Source: Candidatus Aegiribacteria sp.
GTDB taxonomy: Bacteria; Fermentibacterota; Fermentibacteria; Fermentibacterales; JCC-6
DNA length: 64,000 nucleotides
Assembly: GCA_013138965.1 (NCBI GenBank)
Contig: WTBT01000048.1
Span: forward strand, 1-64,000
Direction of reading: 5' to 3'
The notes beneath the pieces are model-generated. The model did not search any database. It was not told the origin of the DNA and worked only from the letters and a program-made list of their open reading frames with translations. Positions 17,421 to 27,075 of the stretch are shown here, piece after piece (position 1 is the first letter of the stretch; the number at the start of each line of letters is the position of its first letter). The position numbers and the translations under genes were made by a program.

Positions 17421-17858
17421 CTACAATGGTTTTTCATTGATCACCAGCCAATACAATCCCAATTGATTCATCATTCCTACGAAATCATCAAATCCAAGCG
17501 GTTTGACAACGTAGCTGTTGGCCCCCAAATCGTAGGCAGCGGCAATGTCCGGATCTTCTTTTGAGGAAGTGAGAATGATCACCGGTATTTTCCGGGTCTT
17601 CTCATTCGTTTTTAACTGCTTCAATACTTCCAGACCGTTCAGTTTCGGCAGTTTCAAATCCAAAAATATTACTTTGGGCGATCCGGATGAATCTCTTCCT
17701 TTGTATTGTCCCCGGCAAAAAATATATTCAAGCGCCTGTTCGCCATCTTCGAGCACAATCAGACTGTTAGCCAGCCGATTCTTCCTCAAAGAGCGAATCA
17801 TTAATTCGGCATCATCTGGATTGTCTTCAACAATCACTATTTCATATTCATCTTTCAT
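17421..17858 (-). CDS. single-domain response regulator (Rcp1-like)
   Basis: Receiver domain only, 145 residues. Acidic pocket in IVIVEDNPDDAEL, phospho-Asp in VIFLDLKLPKLNG, Thr in VIILTSS and Lys in YVVKPLGFDDF. This is the type usually paired with phytochrome-like kinases (Rcp1 group). The start codon overlaps the end of the giant kinase gene by 11 bases, and the giant protein's C-terminus is a phytochrome-type HisKA/HATPase, so the two are the obvious cognate pair. There is no DNA-binding domain. Confidence 0.93.
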   Translation of the reverse strand: MKDEYEIVIVEDNPDDAELMIRSLRKNRLANSLIVLEDGEQALEYIFCRGQYKGRDSSGSPKVIFLDLKLPKLNGLEVLKQLKTNEKTRKIPVIILTSSKEDPDIAAAYDLGANSYVVKPLGFDDFVGMMNQLGLYWLVINEKPL

Positions 17859-20800
17859 TATCAGTACTCCGATTCCTTGGCATTGAGAAGTAGAATGCCG
17901 CGCCTTTACCTACTTCGCCCTCTCCCCAGACTTCTCCATCATGCCGGTGAATGATGCGCTGAACCAAAGCCAGACCCACACCGGTGCCTTCAAATTCCCG
18001 CTCGCTGTGCAGGCGCTGGAATACACCGAACAGTTTGTCGCTGTATCTCATGTCAAATCCGGCACCGTTATCCTTTACACAATAAATTAATAAATTATCT
18101 TCCTCCCGGCAAGAAACAGAAATAACAGCTTGCTCTCGACGGGAAGAAAACTTGAGAGCATTGGAAATAAGATTTGTCCATACCTGGTGCATCATGCCCG
18201 GATCGCCGATTGTTTTTGGGAGATCGGTTAAGGTGAATTCGATACGTTTCCGATCTTCCGGGGTGGTTGAATCCAGGTAAATGTCGTTGACCAGTTTATT
18301 CATATCAATTTCGGAAAAGCGCATGGCTGCCCGCCCCAAACGGGAAAAGTTGAGCAGGTCATCTATGAGCTGACCCATTTTCATAGCGTTCTGCCGAATA
18401 ACTGATCCCAGCCGTTTTCCCTCAGCATCCAGATTTTCCACATAATCTTCCATTAGAATCCGGGTAAATCCATCAATAGCCCGGAGTGGCGTACGCAGGT
18501 CGTGGGATACGGAATAGGCGAAGGCATCAAGCTCTTTGTTGGCGGTTTGCAGTTCTTTGGTTCGTTCATTTACCAATTCTTCAAGGTGATCTCGGTGTTT
18601 TTTCAGTTCTTCTTCGACGTGTTTGAGTTCTGTTATATCCTGCACTGTCCCTATTGACCGAATCGGATTTCCATTCTTATCGTATTCTGTGCGGCATATT
18701 TCACTTACATGTTTAATCGTTCCGTCTTTGAGGAGTATAGAATGAGTAATGGTATAAGGTTTTTTATTTTTTACAGATTCGCTGTAAGCCTTGATCAAAA
18801 AATCTCTGTCCTCCGGAAGAATCGCATTTTCAAAAGCCTCCATAGAAGGGGTAAATTTATCAGGATCAACTTCCAAAAGAATATATATCCCATCGGACCA
18901 ATAGAGTTGATTGTTCACTAAATCCAATTCCCATTGACCGATGCGCGCTATTTGCTGTGATTCCTTCAGTCTTCTTTCACTCTCTCTTAGTGCATCTTCC
19001 GCCTGCTTACGCTTTGTGATATCACGAACAAATTCAACCACACCAGTTACTTCATCCGAATTCGGATCTTTGATAGGATAACTGAAAAGCTCTAGCCACT
19101 CTACTGGAGAACCTGGAAATCCCTGTACAATATTGAATTCCGTTTTGCCGGATTCCAAACAACGTAAAGTAGGGCAAGGCTTACACGGCTTGTCTGAATT
19201 ATGATAAACCTGGTAGCATTTTTTCCCTTCGAGGGGAACATTTTCATGATACCAATTTTTCATTGTTCCATTTGTATGAAGAACAGTCAGATCAGAATCA
19301 AGTACGCTAATTCCATCTTGAACACTCTCTAATATGCTAAATAGGAAATGTTCATTTTTCTTCAATTCTTCCTCTGCCTTCTTACGATCGGTGATGTCAA
19401 AGACTGCCCCATCCAGCCAGAGAGCCTCCATGACATCTCCAAAAAACCCTTGCCCTCTTTCATAAATCCAATGTACGCTGCCATCGGCGTCGATTATGCG
19501 ATATTCGATGATATAGGGTCCTTTTCGCTTCAGACCCTCATCCACAGTTCTTTCGACCATTTCCCTGTCATCAGGGTGTATGATACTCGCGAATGTGCGA
19601 ACCTTATTCTGCAGAAAGTCGGATGCGGGATATCCTGAGATTTCCTCTATGACATCACTTATGAAGTGCATCGTCCAGTCAGCATCAACGGCACAGCGAT
19701 AGATGGCGCCCGGGATGTTCGTCAGCAGACTTCTGAATCTCTCTTCCTTCTCGCGCATGGTCTGTTCAAATCGTTTGCGTTCAGTGATATCACGGTCTAT
19801 GCCTCTGTATCCTAGCAGCTCACCATTTAGCGAGAAAAAAGGAACACCACTGGTTTCCAGGTACACAAGATGTCCGTCTTTATGGACATTGGTGTTTTCC
19901 AGGTTTGTTATCGGCTTTTGTGACGCCACAATGCTTCCAAAAGAAGCGCCGATGCGTTCGGCTTCCCCGGGCGGCATAAAATCAAACGGCGTCTTACCCA
20001 GAACTTCGTCAACATCGTATCCTAACAATTCGTCCACTATGGGATTGACATAGGTGTAAACACCGTTCTTATCCACTTCCCATACCCAGTCAGAAGTACT
20101 CTCCACAAGGTTACGGAAACGTTCTTCACTCTCCCTCAATGCCTCTTCAGCAATTTCACGCTCCCTGATTCTTTCTTCCAGATTGGTATAAAGACCTGCA
20201 TTTTCCATTGATATAGCTGCCTGTACAGAAAGCGCTTTTAGCAATTCCAGCCGATCCGGCGTAAAGGCGTTTCTTGTCAGATTGTTTTCCAGGTATAGCA
20301 ATCCTGAAAGTTTATTCTGATGGACAATCGGCAGGCACATCAATGATTTTGGCTGATGTTTCAGAATGTATTCATCCCCGCCATACGTGCTGTCTTGAGA
20401 GGCGTCATTCAATACAACCGATGTTTTCGTTCGTGCTGTGTAATTCACTATGGAGAGTGGAATTTCTTTACTCTCTTCAACTGGTATTGCCTGCATTGTT
20501 TCAACTTGTTTTTGATCTATTTCACCTTTTGCCTGAATGACAAGCCTGTTGTCTTTGTTCTGGATCAATATGCCCTTTTGAGCGCCTGCATTTTCAATAA
20601 CAATGTGTATCATCTTATCAAGGAGTCGGTCCAGCCGTATTTCGCGGGAGAGCATTTGTGAGGCTTTTATGATGGTTTCATTATCCAGTGATATTTTTGT
20701 GTCCCGGGTTGACAGATATTTGTACTTCTTTTCCAGATCAGCAACTTTGCGCATGGCGCCCCAGTCGCGATAGGAATTGCAGGCATTGGACATGCAGATT

Positions 20801-23800
20801 CGGGCAAACTCATCTCTTCCCAATCCCAGGTAGTACTCTGCTTCGCGTTCATATGATAACGCATTATCCTGGATATAGTTATATTTCCTGCTTCCCAGAA
20901 TGGCTTTGCTGTAATACTCCATTGCTTTCAGGGGATTCCCCGATATCCTGGCTCTCTCTGCCTCAATCAGGTCGTATTTGTGCTGATAATTCATCGGTGC
21001 ATGGTGTGCCCATTGCCGGAATTTTCCCAGAATCTCGTCCACTTTCTCCAGGTATTCCGTTTTCGTGTCATCATCTACCGATGTATATTCCGCCAATAGC
21101 GCCAGCGCATAGTAGAACAGGTGTTCGGGATAATAGATAAATGCTGTTGCGCCTAATTTATATTCTTCCGCATTGCGGGCTGATTCTATTGCCTCAGCAT
21201 ATTTCCCGAACATATACTGCAGAATCGTTCGACAGCAGTAAGCGCAAAAAACCAGAATACCATTATTCTGCTTTTTCCAAAGCGGCAGCATTTCTGTCTG
21301 ATCAAGTAACTTACCTTTCAACTGGCATGGATCCCATGACTTGTGCATGAGATTTAAAACTGTTTGAGCAAATATTTTCCCATAATCACTATGAAACTTC
21401 AGCCGGTATTTTTCTGTTGTCTCTATAATTATCGCCTGTTTATTCCGAATATCTTTCAGGGAGGCTCCCGTACAAAACATATAACTGCAATGGTTTAAAG
21501 CCCCATAATAGGCGTATTCCAAATCTCCTGTTTCAATTCCGTATTGATGGGCTTCAAGTAAAGGTGTTTTTGCTTCGGCGGCATGTTTTTTCCAGTGTTT
21601 TACAAAAGTGTTGAACATGAAAACAACTTTTGCTTTGAGTTCTGTTGCATGGGATCTCTCCTGCATTTTCACAGACAAGAGTCCTATCCTGTAACCCTTC
21701 TCGATCTCCCCGAAAACACCGATTAAAACTGCGGCATAACTGCCATAAACAAAAGCTGCCGTGGGAGAATTCCCATGTTTCAGGCACATGGCGACCATTT
21801 TGAAGACAATCACCGGTAACAGCTCAAGCCTGGCCTTGTGAGCCGGAACAATCAAATTCATCAGGATCCGCATTGCGGCCAGCTGACCGGCGTCACGCAT
21901 CAGGGGTAAGTCTGCTAAATGTTCAATCGGCTCCATTTTCAAGGAGAGCTCATTATATGATTTCTCTATATAAATCTTGCTCTCTTCCGGCTCCGTAGGG
22001 AGAGAGACTCCCAGAATTTCAAGAGCTTCAAGTCCGGACTCGATTGCTGCTGAGTTCAGGTTTTGTGCTGTGTAAAACAGTATCCTGAGTTCATAGACTT
22101 TTATCTTCTCCGGGAACTCCCCGGCATGCTTCAGTATTTCACCGGAGAGCAGTTCCGCCCTCTCGAAATTCGTACTCAGGTATTCAGCTTCCACAGCTTC
22201 CAGGTAAAGTTTCAGTGTTAATTCGTAATAACGGTCCCATTTGTCCGCTTTCAGGAGCCCTATCCCCATGCTCAGGTACCAGATGGCTGCCTGATATGCC
22301 GCTGCTTTTTTGGCTTTTTGACCGGCGATGAGATTTAATTCAGCCAGTCTGAGTTGTTCTTCCTTATCTTTAATGTATTGAAATCCATCATTTATATGAT
22401 TAACTATTTTATATATAGTTTTCTCTAATTCCACTTCTTTTGTATCTTTTAGAAGCAGCCTTCCTATTGCGAGCTGAACCGATTGTCTGTTTTTTTTTGC
22501 AAGCAGCCCAATGGATGCCTGCCGGATTCTTTCATCACAAAATTCGAAACCGGTGTCTTCCGCGATTATTTGCTCATCATCAAACACCGGCATCATTGTG
22601 CTGTTTTCATCCTGCGGAACAACCAATCCCGCTTTAACCGATTCCAGGAGAGAGTCGGATATGATTTTGTCGGATTTCTGCTCAATCGCAGCAAGTGTTT
22701 TCAGGTCAAAGCTGTTGCCGATACAGGCGGCCGCCGCCAGTATCCTGCGGGTATTCGCAGAAAGCTTCTCGACCTTCTGGATCATTAGATCCGCAACATT
22801 ATCCGTGATGCGCTTTGCGCGTATTCGATCAATATCCCAATGCCACTTCCTCTTGACAAAATTGAAACTGAGCACTCCTTCCTCATACAATGATATTAAA
22901 AAGCGTATGGATACAAAGGGATTGCCGCCAGTTTTTTCATATATCATCTGTGCTAATGTTTTTGAATAATTCGGTGCGCATTGCAGCATTTCTGATATTA
23001 ACTGGTTTAATATTCCTATGCTGATGCTGTTCAGATGAATCGAGTTGATATTAGCCCTGGTCTGTTTCATTTCCGCAACCGCCATGGTCAGGGGATGATC
23101 TGCCCCTGTTTCATCATCGCGGTACGCGCCTATGAATAATATGTATTGATTGTCCGCGCCGGTCATCAGAAATTTCAAAAAATCCATCGACGCGACATCC
23201 ACCCATTGCAGATTATCGATAAATATCACCAGGGGATGTTCTTTTTGAGCAATGGTTTTAACGAATTTCTGAAGCACATCATGAAAGCGATACTGTGCTT
23301 CTGCGGGGCCAAGCTCCCGAACAGGCGGCTGCGGGCCAATAATAAGTTCTATGGCGGGAATCATTTCCACCAGCAGTTGTCCGTTGGAGCCAACAGCCTT
23401 TGTGATCTTCTCTTTCCATCGGGCAAGATGCTGTACACTTTTAGCCAGTATCTGATTAACCAGCATGGTAAATGCATGAATCATAGCTGAAAAGGGAATA
23501 TTGCTTTTGTATCGATCATGGCTGCCTGATATGAAATAGCCTTGCTTATCAACTACATATTTTTGTATTTCGCTGATAAGTAACGTTTTTCCCACACCGG
23601 ATCGACCAAATAGCAGAATGGTTTCATTCGTTCCTTTATTAATCCGGTTATATGCCTCTAATATTGTTTGTATTTCCGCTTCTCTGCCGTACATTTTTTG
23701 AGGCATCTGAAATCTGCCTGAATAATCTTTCTCCGCAAGATCAAATTCCTTAATCGTGCCTGTTTTCAGTAGTTGATCCAGGCAGTTCGCCAGATCTGTT

Positions 23801-24588
23801 TCCAGGCCATAAGCTGACTGATAACGATCTTCGGGATCCTTTGCCATCAACTTCACGACAATATCCGAGACCGCCTGCGGGATACCGGTATTAAGTTCGC
23901 AGACCGGTTCTGGAGGTTTGGCAATGATGGAATGGATGAGTTCAGACGCGTCACTTGTGCCGAACGGCAATTCCCCGGTCAGCATTTCATACATAACCAC
24001 ACCAATCGAATATAGATCGGTACGATAGTCTACGAACCGGTTCATTCTGCCTGTCTGTTCCGGAGATATGTAGTGCAGCGCGCTTTCCGGCACTTCACTG
24101 TGCTGCAAATGCCGTTTACCTGGCGTATCGTCTTTAACGGCCTGTCCAAAATCTATAATTGCAGCCGTCTGCTCCCCGCGGTTGACTACAATGTTATGGC
24201 TGCTGATGTTTTTGTGAATGATGTTGCGGCAATGAATTTCCCCAAGCGCCTTTGCGATTGAGATCACCACAGCCAATATCCAGGAAAGAGTACATGGCGC
24301 CTTTAATGTCTTCCCGATGGTTGCCCCTTCAACATATTGCAGCACCAGAGCCGGCCTGTGATCAATTGTGATTGTTTCGTATGCCCTGCGAACACCGGGG
24401 ATATCCAGATTTTCAGTCAGTTCATATTCTCTGAGAAGTCGAGCGATCAGTCCCGGCTCAGGGATGTCGTCTTTCGGGAGTTTGATGACCACAGGCCCAT
24501 ATTCACTTGTATCTCCACGGTAAATCATGAAATTGGAACCTTGATGGATGCATTGAAGGGATGCCAGTTCTTTTCTTGATACTTTCAT
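17848..24588 (-). CDS. giant sensor: Ser/Thr kinase-like domain, AAA/STAND ATPase, GAF, four PAS, histidine kinase
   Basis: 2246 residues in one frame, matching the trifunctional Ser/Thr kinase / ATP-binding / sensor histidine kinase architecture. Order: kinase-like domain (~10-270) with VVIKLPKD, IIHKNISSHNIVV, IIDFGQA and YISPEQTGRMNR; ATPase (~295-560) with Walker A LLFGRSGVGKTLL and Walker B LVIFIDNLQWVD; a long helical, TPR-like region; GAF (~1370-1520); four PAS, the third carrying CYQVYHNSDKPCKPCP; HisKA with phospho-His in VSHDLRTPL (~2029); HATPase with NLISNALKFS, DNGAGFD, GTGVGLAL. The HRD motif of the kinase-like domain reads HKN, so phosphotransfer there is doubtful. ATG overlaps the DUF1638 gene by four bases. 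No membrane segment is seen, so it should sense a cytoplasmic signal. Confidence 0.92.
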   Translation of the reverse strand: MKVSRKELASLQCIHQGSNFMIYRGDTSEYGPVVIKLPKDDIPEPGLIARLLREYELTENLDIPGVRRAYETITIDHRPALVLQYVEGATIGKTLKAPCTLSWILAVVISIAKALGEIHCRNIIHKNISSHNIVVNRGEQTAAIIDFGQAVKDDTPGKRHLQHSEVPESALHYISPEQTGRMNRFVDYRTDLYSIGVVMYEMLTGELPFGTSDASELIHSIIAKPPEPVCELNTGIPQAVSDIVVKLMAKDPEDRYQSAYGLETDLANCLDQLLKTGTIKEFDLAEKDYSGRFQMPQKMYGREAEIQTILEAYNRINKGTNETILLFGRSGVGKTLLISEIQKYVVDKQGYFISGSHDRYKSNIPFSAMIHAFTMLVNQILAKSVQHLARWKEKITKAVGSNGQLLVEMIPAIELIIGPQPPVRELGPAEAQYRFHDVLQKFVKTIAQKEHPLVIFIDNLQWVDVASMDFLKFLMTGADNQYILFIGAYRDDETGADHPLTMAVAEMKQTRANINSIHLNSISIGILNQLISEMLQCAPNYSKTLAQMIYEKTGGNPFVSIRFLISLYEEGVLSFNFVKRKWHWDIDRIRAKRITDNVADLMIQKVEKLSANTRRILAAAACIGNSFDLKTLAAIEQKSDKIISDSLLESVKAGLVVPQDENSTMMPVFDDEQIIAEDTGFEFCDERIRQASIGLLAKKNRQSVQLAIGRLLLKDTKEVELEKTIYKIVNHINDGFQYIKDKEEQLRLAELNLIAGQKAKKAAAYQAAIWYLSMGIGLLKADKWDRYYELTLKLYLEAVEAEYLSTNFERAELLSGEILKHAGEFPEKIKVYELRILFYTAQNLNSAAIESGLEALEILGVSLPTEPEESKIYIEKSYNELSLKMEPIEHLADLPLMRDAGQLAAMRILMNLIVPAHKARLELLPVIVFKMVAMCLKHGNSPTAAFVYGSYAAVLIGVFGEIEKGYRIGLLSVKMQERSHATELKAKVVFMFNTFVKHWKKHAAEAKTPLLEAHQYGIETGDLEYAYYGALNHCSYMFCTGASLKDIRNKQAIIIETTEKYRLKFHSDYGKIFAQTVLNLMHKSWDPCQLKGKLLDQTEMLPLWKKQNNGILVFCAYCCRTILQYMFGKYAEAIESARNAEEYKLGATAFIYYPEHLFYYALALLAEYTSVDDDTKTEYLEKVDEILGKFRQWAHHAPMNYQHKYDLIEAERARISGNPLKAMEYYSKAILGSRKYNYIQDNALSYEREAEYYLGLGRDEFARICMSNACNSYRDWGAMRKVADLEKKYKYLSTRDTKISLDNETIIKASQMLSREIRLDRLLDKMIHIVIENAGAQKGILIQNKDNRLVIQAKGEIDQKQVETMQAIPVEESKEIPLSIVNYTARTKTSVVLNDASQDSTYGGDEYILKHQPKSLMCLPIVHQNKLSGLLYLENNLTRNAFTPDRLELLKALSVQAAISMENAGLYTNLEERIREREIAEEALRESEERFRNLVESTSDWVWEVDKNGVYTYVNPIVDELLGYDVDEVLGKTPFDFMPPGEAERIGASFGSIVASQKPITNLENTNVHKDGHLVYLETSGVPFFSLNGELLGYRGIDRDITERKRFEQTMREKEERFRSLLTNIPGAIYRCAVDADWTMHFISDVIEEISGYPASDFLQNKVRTFASIIHPDDREMVERTVDEGLKRKGPYIIEYRIIDADGSVHWIYERGQGFFGDVMEALWLDGAVFDITDRKKAEEELKKNEHFLFSILESVQDGISVLDSDLTVLHTNGTMKNWYHENVPLEGKKCYQVYHNSDKPCKPCPTLRCLESGKTEFNIVQGFPGSPVEWLELFSYPIKDPNSDEVTGVVEFVRDITKRKQAEDALRESERRLKESQQIARIGQWELDLVNNQLYWSDGIYILLEVDPDKFTPSMEAFENAILPEDRDFLIKAYSESVKNKKPYTITHSILLKDGTIKHVSEICRTEYDKNGNPIRSIGTVQDITELKHVEEELKKHRDHLEELVNERTKELQTANKELDAFAYSVSHDLRTPLRAIDGFTRILMEDYVENLDAEGKRLGSVIRQNAMKMGQLIDDLLNFSRLGRAAMRFSEIDMNKLVNDIYLDSTTPEDRKRIEFTLTDLPKTIGDPGMMHQVWTNLISNALKFSSRREQAVISVSCREEDNLLIYCVKDNGAGFDMRYSDKLFGVFQRLHSEREFEGTGVGLALVQRIIHRHDGEVWGEGEVGKGAAFYFSMPRNRSTDNER

Positions 24589-25397
24589 AATTTGTTTTCC
24601 TTGATTTTACCGTTTGATGTTGGGCGGTCTTTGTTTTTTAGAAACACTTTGGCCGCTTTCCAGGTTTCATTGAGAATCTCCATCGTTCCCTCACGCTTTT
24701 CGAGCCGGCAGCCGAAAAGCCTGTTGAATTCCTTCACATTCTGTTCCATTTCATCTTCGGGCATCAGTGGCGTTACAATCAGAAGAGATCTTTCGTACCG
24801 GTCAAACAGACGCTTTGCCATTTCAGACTTCAAGCTGCTGCTGTCGGGACCGAATACTCTCTTCCAATGATATGTCCATCCGGGCGTCATAAAATATGTT
24901 CCGGGAATTTTACATTGTTCTGCATAGTAATTATCCCTCCCGCCCATCAGCAAGCCGACACAATCATCCACAGGATGATCTCCATCCATGGGAATAAAGA
25001 CCGGAATGCCCACATCAAGTAATTTCTGCGGGTTTTCGATGGCACCGCCGCACAAACCATACCCAAGAAGCAGTGCGTCCACATGGGGCCTCATCTCCCG
25101 GGCAGCATTGATCAACCCTTTCTGTAAAATGCTTTTTTTTCTGTGAAGCGCCAGTTCCATCACGCGTACCAGCGCCTCCGTCAGCTCTGCGTCATGCTGT
25201 GAATGATCAGAGATATAGCTGTTTATATGAGGTATTCGCCGCAATCTATGGCTTGCCTTTGACTCAAGCATCTCGATCAGGCGAGCTGATCGGATATCTT
25301 CCAGAACCGTAATCCTGGAAAGATCGGGATCTGCGCAAAGCAGGTGGGCAAATTCGAGTTCCAGTACTTCGCAGGTAATAATACCAATCACTCCCAT
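24585..25397 (-). CDS. DUF1638 protein of corrinoid methyltransferase clusters
   Basis: 270 residues, soluble. The pattern matches the DUF1638 family that accompanies methylamine/methanol methyltransferases in methanogens and some bacteria: an opening GIITCEVLELEFAHLL, the central LLLGYGLCGGAIE, DDCVGLLMGGRDNYYAE and TYFMTPGWTYHWKRVF. Conserved Cys, Asp and His residues in these motifs could bind a metal or corrinoid, but no biochemical role is established to my knowledge. The start overlaps the activase gene by ten bases and the end overlaps the giant kinase by four, so expression is tightly coupled to both. Confidence 0.85.
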   Translation of the reverse strand: MGVIGIITCEVLELEFAHLLCADPDLSRITVLEDIRSARLIEMLESKASHRLRRIPHINSYISDHSQHDAELTEALVRVMELALHRKKSILQKGLINAAREMRPHVDALLLGYGLCGGAIENPQKLLDVGIPVFIPMDGDHPVDDCVGLLMGGRDNYYAEQCKIPGTYFMTPGWTYHWKRVFGPDSSSLKSEMAKRLFDRYERSLLIVTPLMPEDEMEQNVKEFNRLFGCRLEKREGTMEILNETWKAAKVFLKNKDRPTSNGKIKENKL

Positions 25398-27046
25398 GGG
25401 GTTGCTAACTCCTCACTTGTTATACAAAAGAAGCGACTGAGATCAAAGCACTTATGGGGGCATACCCGCTCACAGCGTCTGCACGCCACGCCACTGCACA
25501 GGGATTGATCCAGCGTAACTGCAGCAGAATCAGCTTCCTGGATGATGGTTATGGCGTTTTCAGGACATTCCTCCACACAATTCATGCAGGCTGTGCATCC
25601 TTCCATGGTTGCTCGTACCTTGCCGCCTATATCCGGGATGATAGTGAGCCCCATTCGTCCGAGATCATCGATATCCCGCTTTACCGTATGAACGATTTCA
25701 GGTGTGGCGCCCGGAGGCGGGAGATCGGGGAAACCATACTTTTTCAGGAATTTCCGGTACATTGAGATCGGCATGCCTTCCGTCCAGTAGGACAACTCCA
25801 GAATAAAAACTTTCTTGAAAGTATCGGAAGCTGCGAACAAGCAGTGGTGTTCCCGCAGTTTGTCGGCGAGGCTGCTCATCAGATCAAGTTTGCTGAGATC
25901 GAATACAAGATCCCTGGCCATGGAGAGGGAAGTGTTTCCAACCTGAAAGACGGTTTTTACACGGGGAGGGACCATACCCAGTTTCTGTGCCTTCACCGGG
26001 TCTACATAGGTGCCAGAAGCCCCGGACATATATGCTGTGCGAATATCATCCAAGCCTATACCGGCTTCCCGGCAGAGGGTGATATGGCCGGCCCGCACCG
26101 AGCCGATTGCCTTGCCGGCATTCATAAGATCATCTTCCGTAAAAAAGATATCACCAGTCAGGTGGAGTCTGCTGTCCATTGTCCTGATGCACGGCAATAA
26201 AATTAGACCGGACTCCATGGCCTGAAGCACAATAGCAAGGGTTCCCGTGCCGGTAATCCCGATGGGCCGTACCCCTGATCCGGCATCAATAACACTGCCA
26301 TCACTCATATCCACCAGAGGACCTTCAGCGGGAATCATTTCGGAATCCAATACGATCAAACGCTGACAGGAAATATCCGAGTTAAGATCGGAAACTGCCC
26401 CTGGAACAGCCAGCATGCCACAGCTGATCTGCTGGCCCTCAAGGGCCGGTCCCGCGGCAGTGGAGCCTGTAAACACACGCCCCTGATGAAGAAGCGCCAT
26501 TTCCGCATTTGTGCCGTAGTCGGTTGCCAGCGAGGTCTCATCTTTTTCAAGCATTCCGGTCTGGATAATCATGGCAAGGGAATCCGCTCCGATTTCGTGG
26601 CAAACCGAAGGCGGGATGATCACATCGCACCCCGCAGGCAGATTTAATCCGGGAATATTTCGGGTTGCTGTAATAACGGCTTCCCGTTCTGGAGACACCA
26701 CGCCGAGAGATTCCAGTTTTCGTTTTCCGGCAAAGGCCAGATCCCTGATTTCAATTCCCTGAAACAGGGACAACTGGATCGGATTTCCGCAAACCGCCAG
26801 GCGAACCACCTTTTCCGTATTGATATGAAGTTCCAGAATTATCCTGTTGACTGCCTGGATGATTATCCTGTTGGCCGTTTCCAGCCCTATTTCCAGGGCA
26901 AAATGGATATGGTCGATAACATTGGCGCCAGGCAGGGGATGACGTGTTGTAATAACAGTGGAAATAATATCGCGGGAGGAGAGATCAAGAGCCTGGGCGC
27001 GTAAACCGCTGGTACCTATATCCATTGCAATTGCCAGTCGAGACAT
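25388..27046 (-). CDS. RamA/RACo-type corrinoid reductive activase (ASKHA, DUF4445) with C-terminal ferredoxin
   Basis: ATP-dependent enzyme that returns the inactive Co(II) of a corrinoid protein to Co(I). An ASKHA-type ATPase core begins AIAMDIGTSGLRAQALDL; phosphate and adenosine segments include LATDYGTNAEMAL and GITGTGTLA, and YMSGASGTYVDP lies near residue 345. From about residue 480 there are two 4Fe-4S motifs, CTACMNCVEECP and CSGVACRRCERVCP. A C-terminal position of the clusters is the RamA arrangement; RACo carries an N-terminal 2Fe-2S domain instead. GAGGAG precedes the ATG. It follows mtaB by 29 bases and is the expected partner of MtaC. Confidence 0.88.
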   Translation of the reverse strand: MSRLAIAMDIGTSGLRAQALDLSSRDIISTVITTRHPLPGANVIDHIHFALEIGLETANRIIIQAVNRIILELHINTEKVVRLAVCGNPIQLSLFQGIEIRDLAFAGKRKLESLGVVSPEREAVITATRNIPGLNLPAGCDVIIPPSVCHEIGADSLAMIIQTGMLEKDETSLATDYGTNAEMALLHQGRVFTGSTAAGPALEGQQISCGMLAVPGAVSDLNSDISCQRLIVLDSEMIPAEGPLVDMSDGSVIDAGSGVRPIGITGTGTLAIVLQAMESGLILLPCIRTMDSRLHLTGDIFFTEDDLMNAGKAIGSVRAGHITLCREAGIGLDDIRTAYMSGASGTYVDPVKAQKLGMVPPRVKTVFQVGNTSLSMARDLVFDLSKLDLMSSLADKLREHHCLFAASDTFKKVFILELSYWTEGMPISMYRKFLKKYGFPDLPPPGATPEIVHTVKRDIDDLGRMGLTIIPDIGGKVRATMEGCTACMNCVEECPENAITIIQEADSAAVTLDQSLCSGVACRRCERVCPHKCFDLSRFFCITSEELATPWE

Positions 27047-27075
27047 AAATATTATCTCCTCTTATCAGGTAACGA

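Noticed and set aside
17848-24588. Many plus-strand open frames opposite the giant kinase gene
   Set aside because: Short, compositionally odd and without start signals; shadows of a long well-conserved minus-strand gene.
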